This document shows, piece by piece, positions 26,582-36,152 of a DNA stretch of 64,000 nt. The DNA comes from Bacillota bacterium (lineage in GTDB: Bacteria > Bacillota > Clostridia > Christensenellales > Aristaeellaceae). Position 1 is the stretch's first letter. Each line of letters starts with the position of its first letter. The translations under genes were made by a program, and so were the position numbers. The notes under the pieces are model-generated. The model had not been told where the DNA came from and searched no databases. It saw only the letters and a list, made by a program, of their open reading frames with translations. The DNA lies in NCBI GenBank assembly GCA_023413135.1, contig JAEZQK010000094.1, forward strand, positions 1-64,000, read 5' to 3'.

Positions 26582-28681
26582 CTAAGCGATTTCAAACACC
26601 AGGGCATCCATTGCGGGAACGGTCAGCCGCCATATATCTCCGTCCCTGACGGGCATGTTCTCTCCCCAGAGCAGAGCCGGGACCTTTGTAAAATCCTCTG
26701 CCACGGCGATTTCCACCTTCTGGACCGTATGCGCGTGATTCAGCACCCACAAGAACCTGCGGCCACTCCCATCCTGCCACAAACGTGCGTGGACAACACC
26801 GCCGCCTGTACAAACCACATGCTGTGCGGCGCCGCCAAGTGCAAACATATCGGCAAAAAAACGCTTTCCCTGCGCGTCGCTCGTACACAGATAGCCGGCC
26901 GAGGGATATGTGCCAATCAGCACTGCCGTCCCCAGGCTATAGCGGTTTTGCACGACGGCTGTACCACCGTCCCCGTACTGCGCAAGCTCGCTTGCGCCAT
27001 TGAGGGTATATGTTTGCTTGAACAGTCCGCCTGCCACGCGTTCACCATGCCAATCGAAGACAATGGAATCCGTAAGGTCGGGTATAAACGCCACATCGCT
27101 TTCCCTTGCCCCGCATACTGTGTCAAAACCCAGACCGGGCTGCACCGTTTGTACCGTCAGCTTCTGAGAAAAATAACCCAAACAGCCTTCGGAGATCAGG
27201 AAGCCGCCTTCTTTCACCCAGTCCTTCAGCGCCTGCGCGTGGTCATTGTCCATTTGCAGCGGATAAGGGAGATACAGCCGCTCATACTGTCCAATATCGT
27301 CCATGTGAACGAAATCAGCCTGTATATTGTTGTCCAGGAACGCCTTGTATGCACCCCACACACACTGCGCGTAGAATTGCCCTTTGCCGCCCTGTTCCAG
27401 AAAATGATTGAACCGCTGGCATTCGGGCAGCAGTACGATCCCGATATCCCCCTTGACAGGGCGCGCGGCAAACAGTGCATCCTGCTTTGGGTCCTGTGCC
27501 CAAGCCGCAATATTCGCACCCATCTGTGATCTTTTGGTGGGGGAACCGTCATTAGCATATATGCCAAACGCCCCGAACAGCGGCCCATCCAGCAAAGGCC
27601 GCCAGCGGGGATAGAGAATGCCGCTTGCTCCGCCCATGATCGACTTAAGGTTCCATACCCTGATATCCTCCTCAGTGGGTATCCGCCCATCCTCTATCGG
27701 GCGGCCCGGCAATTGCGGCTGCAGCCACAGGGGTCCGCCCTGCATTTCCGCATGCCAGAAGGGCTTGCCGCGGGAGCCGGCCCGGGTCACATCCACCGCA
27801 TGCATCTGTTTCCACGGTTCGTTGCCCTTTCTGCAGGGACACCATGTAAAACCGTATGTCTCCACCTTGGATGCAGCCAGCCAGTCATCGCAGCCAATGG
27901 CCACGCCATCCACAGAACCCGCAAGGCCATGGGCGGTAATCAGATGCGTGTCATCCCCCCGGCGGATGCTGGCGATACGCCATTCCATATGCTCATAGGC
28001 ACGATCTTTCATAAATTCCAAAAGATCCACGCTCTCAGGATAAATGCCGTGGCCTGCGGGGAGCACAATATCCTCCCACGACGCATAGGAATAGCGGTGC
28101 CAAGCCTGGTTCACCGAAGATAACGACCCGTATTTGTTTTTCAACCAATTTCGAAACGCTTGCTGCGTATGCTCACAACGGCATATCCTCGGGGAATGGT
28201 TGCATTCGTTCCATATATCATAGGCGTACATGGCAGGATGGCTGCTATACCGCGCCGCCAATTTGCGCAAAAAATTTCCGGCGGCTTCACGGGCGTCGGG
28301 GTTATCCAGGCAAAGGCCCACTCCAAATCCGCCTGTAGCGCAGCTTGGGCTAATGACGCTTACCGGGCTTGATGATGCGCCATCGGGCTTTTCAAGCCAA
28401 TCCGGATGCATGCGTACAAGCCATTCCGGCACTGAAGAGATCTGTTCCGCGATAACGGTGCGGATGCCGTGCCTTGCAGCCAGCTCCAACTGCGTATCAT
28501 AATCCTGCCAATCATATTGTCCAGGTGCAGTCTCAATGGCTCCCCACATGAACCAGTGCCTGAAGATGTTCATATGATCATGAGCTGCCTGCTTATAATC
28601 CCGGTCCCAATCCTCCTTGGGAGGATTGGATTTGCGAAAATAGACAGCTCCATACTGAAAATCCAACCGTTTTTGCACCAT
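26582..28681 (-). CDS. Glycoside hydrolase family 42 beta-galactosidase-like enzyme
   Basis: A 699-residue enzyme. Residues about 1-390 are the GH42 barrel: MNIFRHWFMWGAIETAPGQY near the start, AYDIWNECNHSP with the acid/base Glu at 159, and GKPFWHAEMQGG with the nucleophile Glu at 312. Residues about 400-620 fit the trimerisation domain (GDIGIVLLPECQRFNHFLEQ, then EGGFLISEGCLGYFS). The four-Cys metal site of some family members is only partly suggested (CRCE). No signal peptide is seen, so it acts on imported oligosaccharide. It lies between the binding protein (80 bases upstream) and the GH2 gene. Confidence 0.85.
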   Translation of the reverse strand: MVQKRLDFQYGAVYFRKSNPPKEDWDRDYKQAAHDHMNIFRHWFMWGAIETAPGQYDWQDYDTQLELAARHGIRTVIAEQISSVPEWLVRMHPDWLEKPDGASSSPVSVISPSCATGGFGVGLCLDNPDAREAAGNFLRKLAARYSSHPAMYAYDIWNECNHSPRICRCEHTQQAFRNWLKNKYGSLSSVNQAWHRYSYASWEDIVLPAGHGIYPESVDLLEFMKDRAYEHMEWRIASIRRGDDTHLITAHGLAGSVDGVAIGCDDWLAASKVETYGFTWCPCRKGNEPWKQMHAVDVTRAGSRGKPFWHAEMQGGPLWLQPQLPGRPIEDGRIPTEEDIRVWNLKSIMGGASGILYPRWRPLLDGPLFGAFGIYANDGSPTKRSQMGANIAAWAQDPKQDALFAARPVKGDIGIVLLPECQRFNHFLEQGGKGQFYAQCVWGAYKAFLDNNIQADFVHMDDIGQYERLYLPYPLQMDNDHAQALKDWVKEGGFLISEGCLGYFSQKLTVQTVQPGLGFDTVCGARESDVAFIPDLTDSIVFDWHGERVAGGLFKQTYTLNGASELAQYGDGGTAVVQNRYSLGTAVLIGTYPSAGYLCTSDAQGKRFFADMFALGGAAQHVVCTGGGVVHARLWQDGSGRRFLWVLNHAHTVQKVEIAVAEDFTKVPALLWGENMPVRDGDIWRLTVPAMDALVFEIA

Positions 28682-28711
28682 GTGTCAGCCTCCATGTTCA
28701 TTGTGGGTATT

Positions 28712-28750
28712 GAAAGGGGGATAGCAGCGGTAAGCCGCTACCCCCCTTTC
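28712..28750 (-). terminator. Intercistronic hairpin after the binding protein gene
   Basis: GAAAGGGGG (28712-28720) pairs with CCCCCTTTC (28742-28750), and the stem continues imperfectly inside. It lies between the binding protein stop and the GH42 start and lacks a clear T run on the minus strand, so mRNA stabilisation or partial attenuation is likelier than full termination. Confidence 0.5.
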
Positions 28751-28761
28751 ATGCATCTGCC

Positions 28762-30327
28762 TTATTTCTGTTTGTTCTGATAACGGTCATAGGCACCCTG
28801 CTCGATGGCGATTGCATCGTCAATGCCCATTTGCTTGATGGTGTTAACAAACTTGTCGAAGTTCTCCAGCGGTTCTGTGCCCATGATGAACTTGAAGAAA
28901 TATTCGTTGAAATACGTATCCACTTCGTTCATGATGGAGGCAAGCTGCTTGCTTTCGCTCTCTGTAAGGTTGAGCAGCGGGAGCAACAAGGTGTTGTCGG
29001 CACCAAACCACAGTTCGTTGGCATCTGTCGCGGGTTTGTTATTCAGCTCGGTCGCCCGCCAGAAATCAAGGTTATGCACCTTTGCAAAGCCGTTGTTACC
29101 AAAGGCATAGCGCACGATGGCACCGGTGGTGGGGAGGCCGTCCGGATCATTGGTAATGATGTCGGTCAGCTTGTATACGCCGTTTTCTTTCGTATAGCTC
29201 TCGCCCTCAATGCCCCAGCCATAGTAGTCATAGCCTTCTTTGCTGTAGCCATAGTCCAGGAAACGGAGCACAGCCTCGACATTTTTGCAGTCCGTCGTCA
29301 CGCCAACGCCTTGTCCCCATACGAGCCGGACGCGGTTTTCGTCATACGCGTAGTCAACGCCGGCCGGTCCGAGCAAATAGGGCATGCCTTCCCAGTCAAC
29401 CTCAGGCACTTCACCGGAAAGCAGCTTTACATACTTTTCGAAGTCGGCCGTATTGCCATAGAACACACCGGCTATATTCGAAGAAATTTTCGCCTGCCTC
29501 ATCTTCGTATCCACGGAAGCGAATTCGGGATCTATCAAACCTTCGGAGTACCATTCGTTCATGGTCTTCAGGTAGTCCTTGTAAGCAGCCTGAATCGGGC
29601 CATAGACCACCTTGCCGGTGGCGGGATCGATCATCCACTTATCGCGCACGCCCCATGCGGTACCAAGACTCTTGATGAAAGCCGCGGTTTTGTCGTCCAC
29701 AAGGCCGATTTCATCCGCTTTGCCGTTGCCGTTGGGGTCACCGTTTTTGAACGCAACAAGCATGGCCTTGAACTCATCCACCGTCGTGGGCATTTTCAGG
29801 CCCACCTTGTTCAGCCAGTCCTGGCGAACCAGCGTGCCCGCAAAGGCGCGGCGGTGCAGGTCGTTGGCAGCGGCAGGCATCCATGGCAGCGTATTGTCAT
29901 CCAGGCGTGCCTGAGCCGCGATCATCGGATTTTCTTCAAACATCGCGAGCAGATTCGGCAGCTTGTCTTCATAGGGCGTCAGGGAGATCAGCAAGCCGTC
30001 CTGAATCGCCTTGGTCAGTCCGCCGGGATAGTCCGACCAGCGGTAGTAGATGGCATCCGGATAGTCTCCGGAAGCAACCATCACATTGAAGGCCTCCGTT
30101 TCCTGACCAACCGGCGGATGGACGAACTTGACCTTCACGTTCGTTTTCTCGGCAATCTCCTGTATGCACTTCACTTCGTCATAGGAACTCATGAAAGCGG
30201 AGTGGAGGAAGGGCATCCAAATGGTCATTTCGTATGGCTCTTCGGTTTTCTCAGCCAATGCGCAAAGGGGCAGCATCAGCGAAAAAAGAAGGCTGAGCAC
30301 AAGTAGGAAGGATAGGCTTTTCTTCAT
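28762..30327 (-). CDS. LplA-like extracellular sugar-binding protein
   Basis: A 521-residue solute-binding protein. The first 25 residues (MKKSLSFLLVLSLLFSLMLP and ALA) form a signal peptide; a lipobox Cys is present near the cleavage site (LPLCALA) but the context is not typical, so lipid anchoring is uncertain. The mature part follows the long LplA pattern: YEMTIWMPFLHSAF, FNVMVASGDYPDAIYYRW, MPTTVDEFKAMLVAFKNGDP with the calcium-loop-like DPNGNGKADEIG, and FLDYGYSKEGYDYYGWGIEG. It lies downstream of the two permeases and before the hydrolases, so it likely binds the oligosaccharide those hydrolases cut. Confidence 0.88.
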   Translation of the reverse strand: MKKSLSFLLVLSLLFSLMLPLCALAEKTEEPYEMTIWMPFLHSAFMSSYDEVKCIQEIAEKTNVKVKFVHPPVGQETEAFNVMVASGDYPDAIYYRWSDYPGGLTKAIQDGLLISLTPYEDKLPNLLAMFEENPMIAAQARLDDNTLPWMPAAANDLHRRAFAGTLVRQDWLNKVGLKMPTTVDEFKAMLVAFKNGDPNGNGKADEIGLVDDKTAAFIKSLGTAWGVRDKWMIDPATGKVVYGPIQAAYKDYLKTMNEWYSEGLIDPEFASVDTKMRQAKISSNIAGVFYGNTADFEKYVKLLSGEVPEVDWEGMPYLLGPAGVDYAYDENRVRLVWGQGVGVTTDCKNVEAVLRFLDYGYSKEGYDYYGWGIEGESYTKENGVYKLTDIITNDPDGLPTTGAIVRYAFGNNGFAKVHNLDFWRATELNNKPATDANELWFGADNTLLLPLLNLTESESKQLASIMNEVDTYFNEYFFKFIMGTEPLENFDKFVNTIKQMGIDDAIAIEQGAYDRYQNKQK

Positions 30328-30401
30328 GGATAGGCACCTCCGTTATTATATTTTGTCTCATATAAGGCCTTCCGGCCTTTGGACCAAACAGGAAGGGAAT
30401 A

Positions 30402-31298
30402 TCAGCCTTTTAGCGATCCAATCATAACACCCTTGATAAAATAACGCTGCAGGAAGGGATAAAGCACAAGGATTGGAGCAGTCGCCACAACGATCGTCGC
30501 ATATTTGAGGATTACATCCAGCTGCGCCAGCGAACTGGGATTGCTATCCATGGCCATGGCGCTTGTATCGTTGATGATCAGAATTTCCCGCAATATGACC
30601 TGCAGGGGATACTTTGCCCGGTCGCTTAAATACAGCGATGCATAAAACCAGGAGTTCCAGTGCGCCACTGCGTAATAGAGCACAATGACTGCAATGAGTG
30701 CTTTGGAGACCGGAAGAATTACGGAAAACAGTATCCGCAGTTCTCCCGCGCCGTCTATTCGCGCAGATTCTTCCAGGCTATCGGGGATCGCCTGAAACGA
30801 TGTACGCATGATAATGAGGTTCATTGTATTGATCATCATCGGGATGATGACCGAGAATCTGCTGTTGCGCAGTCCCAATTCCTTGACGAGCAGAAAATTG
30901 GGAATCAGCCCACCCTGAAAATACATGGTGAAGACAACCAGGCCCATCAATATACCGTTCCACAAAAGGTTCTTTCGTGAAAGTACATAAGCCAGGAGCG
31001 ATGTCATGAACAGATTGATCGTTGTGCCTACGGCGACGATAAACAGCGTATTCATATAGCCTGAAGCAATGTTCGGGTTTTTCAGCACAAGCGCATAGGC
31101 TTCCATGGTGAAGCCAAGGGGATGCCACAAAATGCTGCGGTTGCTTGCGATCTGCGCCGGCTGTGATATGGAAGCGAATGTTACATATAGAATGGGGTAC
31201 AGCGTTACAACCGCCAACAGCAAAAGCAGTGTGTAATTGGCGATGTCAAACAGATGATAGCCAATGCCATAATGCATTTTTTTCTTCGTAATAATCAT
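30402..31298 (-). CDS. LplC-like carbohydrate ABC permease
   Basis: Permease of 298 residues from MIITKKKMHYG; an ATG seven codons earlier overlaps the previous gene, and GAGAGGTGAAAG favours this one. About six membrane segments are seen, with TLYPILYVTFASISQPAQI early. The EAA loop is SLEESARIDGAGELRILFSV and the C-terminus is QRYFIKGVMIGSLKG. It pairs with the LplB-like permease ending 15 bases before it. Confidence 0.9.
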   Translation of the reverse strand: MIITKKKMHYGIGYHLFDIANYTLLLLLAVVTLYPILYVTFASISQPAQIASNRSILWHPLGFTMEAYALVLKNPNIASGYMNTLFIVAVGTTINLFMTSLLAYVLSRKNLLWNGILMGLVVFTMYFQGGLIPNFLLVKELGLRNSRFSVIIPMMINTMNLIIMRTSFQAIPDSLEESARIDGAGELRILFSVILPVSKALIAVIVLYYAVAHWNSWFYASLYLSDRAKYPLQVILREILIINDTSAMAMDSNPSSLAQLDVILKYATIVVATAPILVLYPFLQRYFIKGVMIGSLKG

Positions 31299-31312
31299 GC
31301 CGCTTTCACCTC

Positions 31313-32269
31313 TCACCATAGACTGCTGCCGCTTAACCGCTTGCTTAGGCTATTGGCTATGATCAGCAGTGCGAAGTTGATTCCGGAATTAAACAGCCCC
31401 ACTGCCGTAGAGTAACTATAATCTGCCTGCAGGATGCCCTTGCGGTAAACAAAGGAGGAGATCACATCTGCCGTGTCATATATCGAAGGATTGTACAGGA
31501 GAATGATCTTTTCAAAGCCCACATTCATCATGCTGCCGATTTTAAGTATCAGCAATATAATAATGGTAGGCGCAATGCCCGGCAACGTGATATGCAAAAT
31601 CTGTTGGAAGCGGTTTGCACCGTCGAGCTTCGCAGCCTCATACTGCTCTTGGTCGATACCCGCGATTGCCGCAATATAAATGATGGAATTCCATCCGACC
31701 TGCTGCCAGATATCCGAGATGATGTATACCGGGCGGAAGTTGCCGCTGTACAGCATCAAATTTACGCGGGAACCGCCCAGCAGTTCAATCAGGGTATTGA
31801 TAATGCCGCCCTCGCTTGTAAAATCAAGCACCATACCGCAAATAACCACCAGGGATATAAAATGAGGCATGTATGTAATGGTTTGGATTGTCTTGCGGAA
31901 ATGCATCCGCTGGACCTCGTTGAGCATTAAGGCCAGTATGATCGGCATGGGAAACCCAAATAAAATATTGAAGAAATTCAATAGAAAGGTGTTGCTTACC
32001 AGGCGCGTAAAGTAATAGCTGTTGAAGAACATATTGAAATTTTCAAAACCCACCCAATTGCCCGCAAAAAACCCCAGCGCCGGAGAATACTCGCGAAAGG
32101 CAAGTGTAACACCTACCATAGGAATGTAATGAAAGATCAAATAATATAAGATTCCCGGTAGTGCCAGTAGATAAATTTTCTTGTTCCGGCGAAAGTCACG
32201 GGGCACCCGGTCAAAGAATGTTTTCGTGCGCTTCCGGTTCCATAGGTTTGTAACGCCCGCTCGAATCAT
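31313..32269 (-). CDS. LplB-like carbohydrate ABC permease
   Basis: Permease of 318 residues, start MIRAGVTNLWNRK after GGGGAG. The opening membrane segment IYLLALPGILYYLIFHYIPM and the phrase GVTLAFREYSPALGFFAGNW are typical of LplB. The coupling loop is QYEAAKLDGANRFQQILHI. It is the first gene of the operon (LplB, LplC, binding protein, GH42, GH2) and has a recognisable promoter at 32315-32343. Confidence 0.9.
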   Translation of the reverse strand: MIRAGVTNLWNRKRTKTFFDRVPRDFRRNKKIYLLALPGILYYLIFHYIPMVGVTLAFREYSPALGFFAGNWVGFENFNMFFNSYYFTRLVSNTFLLNFFNILFGFPMPIILALMLNEVQRMHFRKTIQTITYMPHFISLVVICGMVLDFTSEGGIINTLIELLGGSRVNLMLYSGNFRPVYIISDIWQQVGWNSIIYIAAIAGIDQEQYEAAKLDGANRFQQILHITLPGIAPTIIILLILKIGSMMNVGFEKIILLYNPSIYDTADVISSFVYRKGILQADYSYSTAVGLFNSGINFALLIIANSLSKRLSGSSLW

Positions 32270-32314
32270 TATTCCACTCCCCACTGCCTGGCGGCGTTCC
32301 GTTTTATTTACACA

Positions 32315-32343
32315 ATTGTATCGGGGAAGGTGTGTATATTCAA
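32315..32343 (-). promoter_or_regulatory. Promoter of the LplB-LplC-hydrolase operon
   Basis: On the minus strand TTGAAT, a 17-base spacer and TACAAT stand 46 bases before the LplB-like start. This is a good match to the main sigma factor consensus. The rest of 32270-32567 (298 bases) holds no other gene-like feature except the terminator at 32501-32519. Confidence 0.65.
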
Positions 32344-32500
32344 CTTGCGTTTCTTAACATCGGCTATATTAATTTGATAAAAGCCCCGTCTATTTTTTGC
32401 TATATAATTTTGCGTTTGCTTTCTTCTTCATACTGCTTTGGATATTTGCATACATATTTTGCGTTTTAAGTGCCCATGTACGGAAATGAACGCAAAAATA

Positions 32501-32519
32501 GGCGGAGGAAGCCTCCGCC
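32501..32519 (-). terminator. Terminator of the YIEGIA operon
   Basis: GGCGGAGG pairs with CCTCCGCC around a three-base loop, and the minus strand continues TATTTTTGCG. It lies 49 bases after the stop of the small partner gene. Confidence 0.75.
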
Positions 32520-32567
32520 AAAAGCTGATAGAGCAAATACCCGAAAAGACAGGACAACGCCTTGGCA

Positions 32568-32756
32568 CTAAGACATATTCACGATCATATAATCCCCGTT
32601 TTTCAGTTGGATCACATTCGCCCTGAGGGCACGGCTGATATCCAGCAGCGTCTGCTGCTTTTCCGCCTCGTCGGGTATGCAAAGGCAGAGCGGGTCGCCG
32701 CCGATGATCTTGTCCGGATTGTTGGTGATATACACCAGGATTTGAACGCTTTTCAT
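32568..32756 (-). CDS. Small partner of YIEGIA (capping complex subunit-like)
   Basis: A 62-residue soluble protein beginning MKSVQILVYITNNPDKIIGG and ending VIQLKNGDYMIVNMS. Small proteins with this opening and position are known beside YIEGIA genes in spore formers and are named capping complex subunits; their biochemical role is unclear. It starts 12 bases after the YIEGIA stop and shares its operon and terminator. Assignment rests on sequence pattern and adjacency. Confidence 0.7.
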   Translation of the reverse strand: MKSVQILVYITNNPDKIIGGDPLCLCIPDEAEKQQTLLDISRALRANVIQLKNGDYMIVNMS

Positions 32757-32767
32757 ACTGCCTCCAT

Positions 32768-33664
32768 TCAGCCCGCCGTCATGATACGGCGGATTTTTCT
32801 GCTGTTTTCCAGTATGGGCGTATTTTGTACGGCATGGATCATCTTGCCCACGTCGCGCACGATGGGTACGATGGCGATCAATATCACACCGTTTTTAAAA
32901 TTCTTGCGCATGAACTGGAAGCGCTTCACGCCCAGTGCCCTGCACGCCTCAAACAGCATAGCCTGCCTTTGGCCCAGGCTGTCCAGGGTGACACGGAACA
33001 TATCCGACTTTGGCGTGATCACCACGGCGATCCCTTCTTTTTCAAACAGCTCCTTGCTTCTTACTGTGCCAAGCACGCTGGATACATACATGCCGTCCAC
33101 GTACAGTTCCGAACCTTCGACCTTGATCTTCCCTTCTTTGATGGTGCAAATATCCCCCACGGTCTTCCCCTTGGTGAAGCGTTTGATAATAAGTGTTACC
33201 GCAAGGCCCGCCGTTATGCCGGCGGCTATTTGCAGTACCAGCGCCTGCCCGGCCAGCAGATTCATGCAAAATACGGCAGCCAAAGCCGCGGCCAAAGAAA
33301 CATAATGCCTCGCCTCATACGTTTTGGCAATCCCGTCGATATAGGCAGCACCACGCTTTGTGAAGCCTACGTGGTCCAGTTTGCCCAGGCTCTCGCCTTC
33401 CAGCTTGCGGATATCCCGAAAGTGCTGCGTCGCCAGTGCCAGAAAGGTGATGGCGGTAAAATCCTCCTTGATCAGCGCCGGTATGGCCACGGCGCCAAGG
33501 GCCGAGGCTACAAAGCCGGTCACCAGGCTGTTGAACAGGCCATTGGGATAGCTGGGCGTCTGGCGGTAATCCACGTACAGCGTAATCACCCGCGCAATCA
33601 TGCCGGAAACAATGCCGGTAAGGATCATTACCACATTCTCCTGGCTCAATATCTCCTTGCCCAT
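32768..33664 (-). CDS. YIEGIA family membrane protein
   Basis: A 298-residue integral membrane protein. Membrane segments are visible near 10-28 (VVMILTGIVSGMIARVITLY), 45-65, and two around 120-160. The family is named for a YIEGIA motif, seen here as AYIDGIAKTYEARHY near 106-120. A soluble C-terminal half follows (KVEGSELYVDGMYVSSVLG, FRVTLDSLGQRQAMLFEACR). The family is restricted mainly to endospore-forming Firmicutes, which supports a sporulating host; the molecular function is not established. Confidence 0.8.
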   Translation of the reverse strand: MGKEILSQENVVMILTGIVSGMIARVITLYVDYRQTPSYPNGLFNSLVTGFVASALGAVAIPALIKEDFTAITFLALATQHFRDIRKLEGESLGKLDHVGFTKRGAAYIDGIAKTYEARHYVSLAAALAAVFCMNLLAGQALVLQIAAGITAGLAVTLIIKRFTKGKTVGDICTIKEGKIKVEGSELYVDGMYVSSVLGTVRSKELFEKEGIAVVITPKSDMFRVTLDSLGQRQAMLFEACRALGVKRFQFMRKNFKNGVILIAIVPIVRDVGKMIHAVQNTPILENSRKIRRIMTAG

Positions 33665-33812
33665 TCAGTCCACCGCGCTTTGTCTTAGGATAGGCTTATT
33701 CTTCTTTACATGCGGGAAATTATGCAAATGAAAGAACCCAATTCCATGAAGTGAATGAAACGCCAAAAGTGGAGGGATCATACACTGGGAAAAACAAACC
33801 AAAGGTGGAAAG

Positions 33813-36152
33813 ATGCCGGGTATGGGGGAAGAACTGCTGAGCATGTCGCCGCGCCGTCCGGATGGCCTGGACAAAGCCAGGGGCGGGCTGCGGTTTATAA
33901 AGGATAGCGTGGAAGCAGGCTGCCTTCACGCCATGCTGCACGTGTCCAAGGAAGCCCACGGGGTCATTCGATCGGTTGATTTGCAGGATGCGCTTGGAGT
34001 ACCTGGCGTTTTGACCATTTTGACCGGTGAGGACTGCGCGGTGAAAATGGGCGGACAGATTCAGGATATGCCCCTCCTGGCCCGGGAAATAGTGCGCTAC
34101 TGCGGCGAGCCGGTGGCCCTGGTGGTGGCAAAGGAAGCATGGCAGGCCCAGCGGGCCGCCGAGTGCATCCATGTCACCTATGAACCTTTGCCTGTAGTGA
34201 ATACCGTAGGGGAAGCGCTTAAACAAAATGCGGCCCTTGTTCATCCCAGGATGGCGGAGTACAAGCACACGGCAGGTGATTTGCATCCTTTTCCTGGTAC
34301 CAACATCGTTAACCACGTAAAGATCCGTAAGGGTGACATGGCGGAAGGGTGGTCAGAGAGCGAAGTGACGGTAGAAGGCCGCTTCACCCTGCCCCAGTGT
34401 GCCCACGGGTATATGGAAACACGCTGCGCCGCGGCGCAGATCATGGGGGATGGCACTGTGGTGTTTGAAACCGCCTCCCAAGCCCCCCATGCCCTGCGGA
34501 TCGCCATGGCTGAATCCTTCAACCTATCCCAGGGACAGGTGGAGGTGATTGGCTTCCATTTGGGCGGCGCATATGGCGGAAAGGTGAACGGCCACCCCGA
34601 AATGCTGGCCTACCTGGCTTCCAGGGCGGTGGGGGGCAAAAAGGTCGCACTGTTTTTGACCAGGGAGCAATGCTTTATAAGCGTTGGCTGTAAAATAGGC
34701 GCGGACTGCACGCTGAAAATCGGCGCCCGGCGGGACGGCAAAATCATGGCATTGGAGGCTATGTATCATCTGGACACAGGGGCTTATGCCGATTCCGGGC
34801 CCCGGATGACCCATGCCGTAGCCACCAGCACGGGGGAACTTTATGCAATCAGCCATGTAAAGTGCGATGCCTTATGCGTGTATACCAATCACGTGTACGC
34901 CACCTCCTTCCGTGGGTTTGGCCATGAGGTATCCATCTTTTGCATGGAGCGTATGATGGACAAGCTGGCTGTAGCTTTGAATATGGACGGCGTGGTGCTG
35001 CGCAAAAAGAATATGGTCAAGCCCGGCGATACATCCCCCACCCAGGTGCGTTTTACGCAGAGTAACCTTGGCAACCCCATGGGCTGCCTTGAAAGGGTTG
35101 CGGGTTTGATCCGCTGGGACGAAGGCGCGGTGACACCTATAGGGGAGGACAAGGTGCGTGCCAAGGGAATGGCCTGCATATCAAAAACCTCCAGCTCGCC
35201 CACCGACGCGGGCTCCGCCGCGGTAATCCTCTTTTGCCCGGACGGCAGCGTGAATGTAAGCTGCGGCGTAGTGGAATGCGGGCAGGGGTTTGCAGCCACC
35301 ATCCGGCAGATCCTGGCCGAGAAGCTGAAAATGACCCCTGAGAAGATATTTGTCAAGGAGCGGATCGATACCAGGGTTGCGCCGGAGCACTGGAAGACCG
35401 TCGCCAGCATGTCGAACTTTCTGGCGGGGAATGCAGTGCTGGCCGCCGCAGAAGATGCCATCGACCAACTCAAGCGCAAGGCAGCCATCGCTTTAAGATG
35501 CCAGGAGCGCCATCTGGAAGTCGGCGGGGAAAAGGTTTATCAGGTCAGCGACCCGGATGAGTTCATAGAGATCAAGTACCTCGTAGACGGTTTGAAGCTG
35601 GATAACGGTCCGGCCATCGGCGGCTATGTCATTGGCCGGGGCAGCTATATCATGGAACACCTGTCCACCCTTGATACGGAAACGGGCCGGGGCAGGAGCG
35701 GCCCCTACTGGACCACGGGCGCCCAGGCGGTAGAGATCGAATATGACAAAAGGGCATGCGAATTCCGTCTTTTGAAGGCGGCTACCGCGGTGGACGCGGG
35801 CAAGGTGGTCCATTATGCCGTCAGCCGGGGACAGATTACCGGCGGCATGCACATGGGACTCAGTACAGCCACCCGGGAGCATTTTGCCTACGATGACAGG
35901 GCAAGGCTCAAAGCCACCAGCTTCCGCACCTACAAGCTGCTGCATTTCGCGCAAAACCCGGCCTATGATGTGGCCTTTCTGGAGACTCCTAACAAGGATG
36001 GCCCCTACGGTTTGCGGGGTATCGGGGAGCATGGCGTTCTCGGCATGGCTCCAGCGCTGGCCAATGCGCTGTCCCGGGCCACGGGTAAAGAAATGGACGA
36101 TCTTCCCCTCAAATTCGAAAAGCTGTGGCAGAAGGGGGGGAATGGGAAATGA
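33813..36152 (+). CDS. Xanthine dehydrogenase family molybdopterin-binding subunit
   Basis: The 779-residue catalytic subunit of a molybdenum hydroxylase. Conserved stretches appear in order: GVPGVLTILTGEDC, EPVALVVAKEAWQAQRAAE, GGAYGGK, FRGFGHEVS, VECGQGFAATIRQILAEKL and KDGPYGLRGIGEHG, whose Glu matches the catalytic base of the family. FRGFG is closer to the purine/aldehyde-oxidising types than to CO dehydrogenase; no selenocysteine or CO-type Cys loop is seen. GGTGGAAAG precedes the ATG. The FAD and iron-sulfur subunits follow with overlapping stops and starts. Substrate is not certain; a purine is plausible. Confidence 0.88.
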   Translation: MPGMGEELLSMSPRRPDGLDKARGGLRFIKDSVEAGCLHAMLHVSKEAHGVIRSVDLQDALGVPGVLTILTGEDCAVKMGGQIQDMPLLAREIVRYCGEPVALVVAKEAWQAQRAAECIHVTYEPLPVVNTVGEALKQNAALVHPRMAEYKHTAGDLHPFPGTNIVNHVKIRKGDMAEGWSESEVTVEGRFTLPQCAHGYMETRCAAAQIMGDGTVVFETASQAPHALRIAMAESFNLSQGQVEVIGFHLGGAYGGKVNGHPEMLAYLASRAVGGKKVALFLTREQCFISVGCKIGADCTLKIGARRDGKIMALEAMYHLDTGAYADSGPRMTHAVATSTGELYAISHVKCDALCVYTNHVYATSFRGFGHEVSIFCMERMMDKLAVALNMDGVVLRKKNMVKPGDTSPTQVRFTQSNLGNPMGCLERVAGLIRWDEGAVTPIGEDKVRAKGMACISKTSSSPTDAGSAAVILFCPDGSVNVSCGVVECGQGFAATIRQILAEKLKMTPEKIFVKERIDTRVAPEHWKTVASMSNFLAGNAVLAAAEDAIDQLKRKAAIALRCQERHLEVGGEKVYQVSDPDEFIEIKYLVDGLKLDNGPAIGGYVIGRGSYIMEHLSTLDTETGRGRSGPYWTTGAQAVEIEYDKRACEFRLLKAATAVDAGKVVHYAVSRGQITGGMHMGLSTATREHFAYDDRARLKATSFRTYKLLHFAQNPAYDVAFLETPNKDGPYGLRGIGEHGVLGMAPALANALSRATGKEMDDLPLKFEKLWQKGGNGK

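Noticed and set aside
28831..30306. A 491-codon plus-strand frame opposite the LplA-like gene
   Set aside because: Composition is that of an antisense frame, while the opposite strand encodes a signal peptide and binding-protein pattern.
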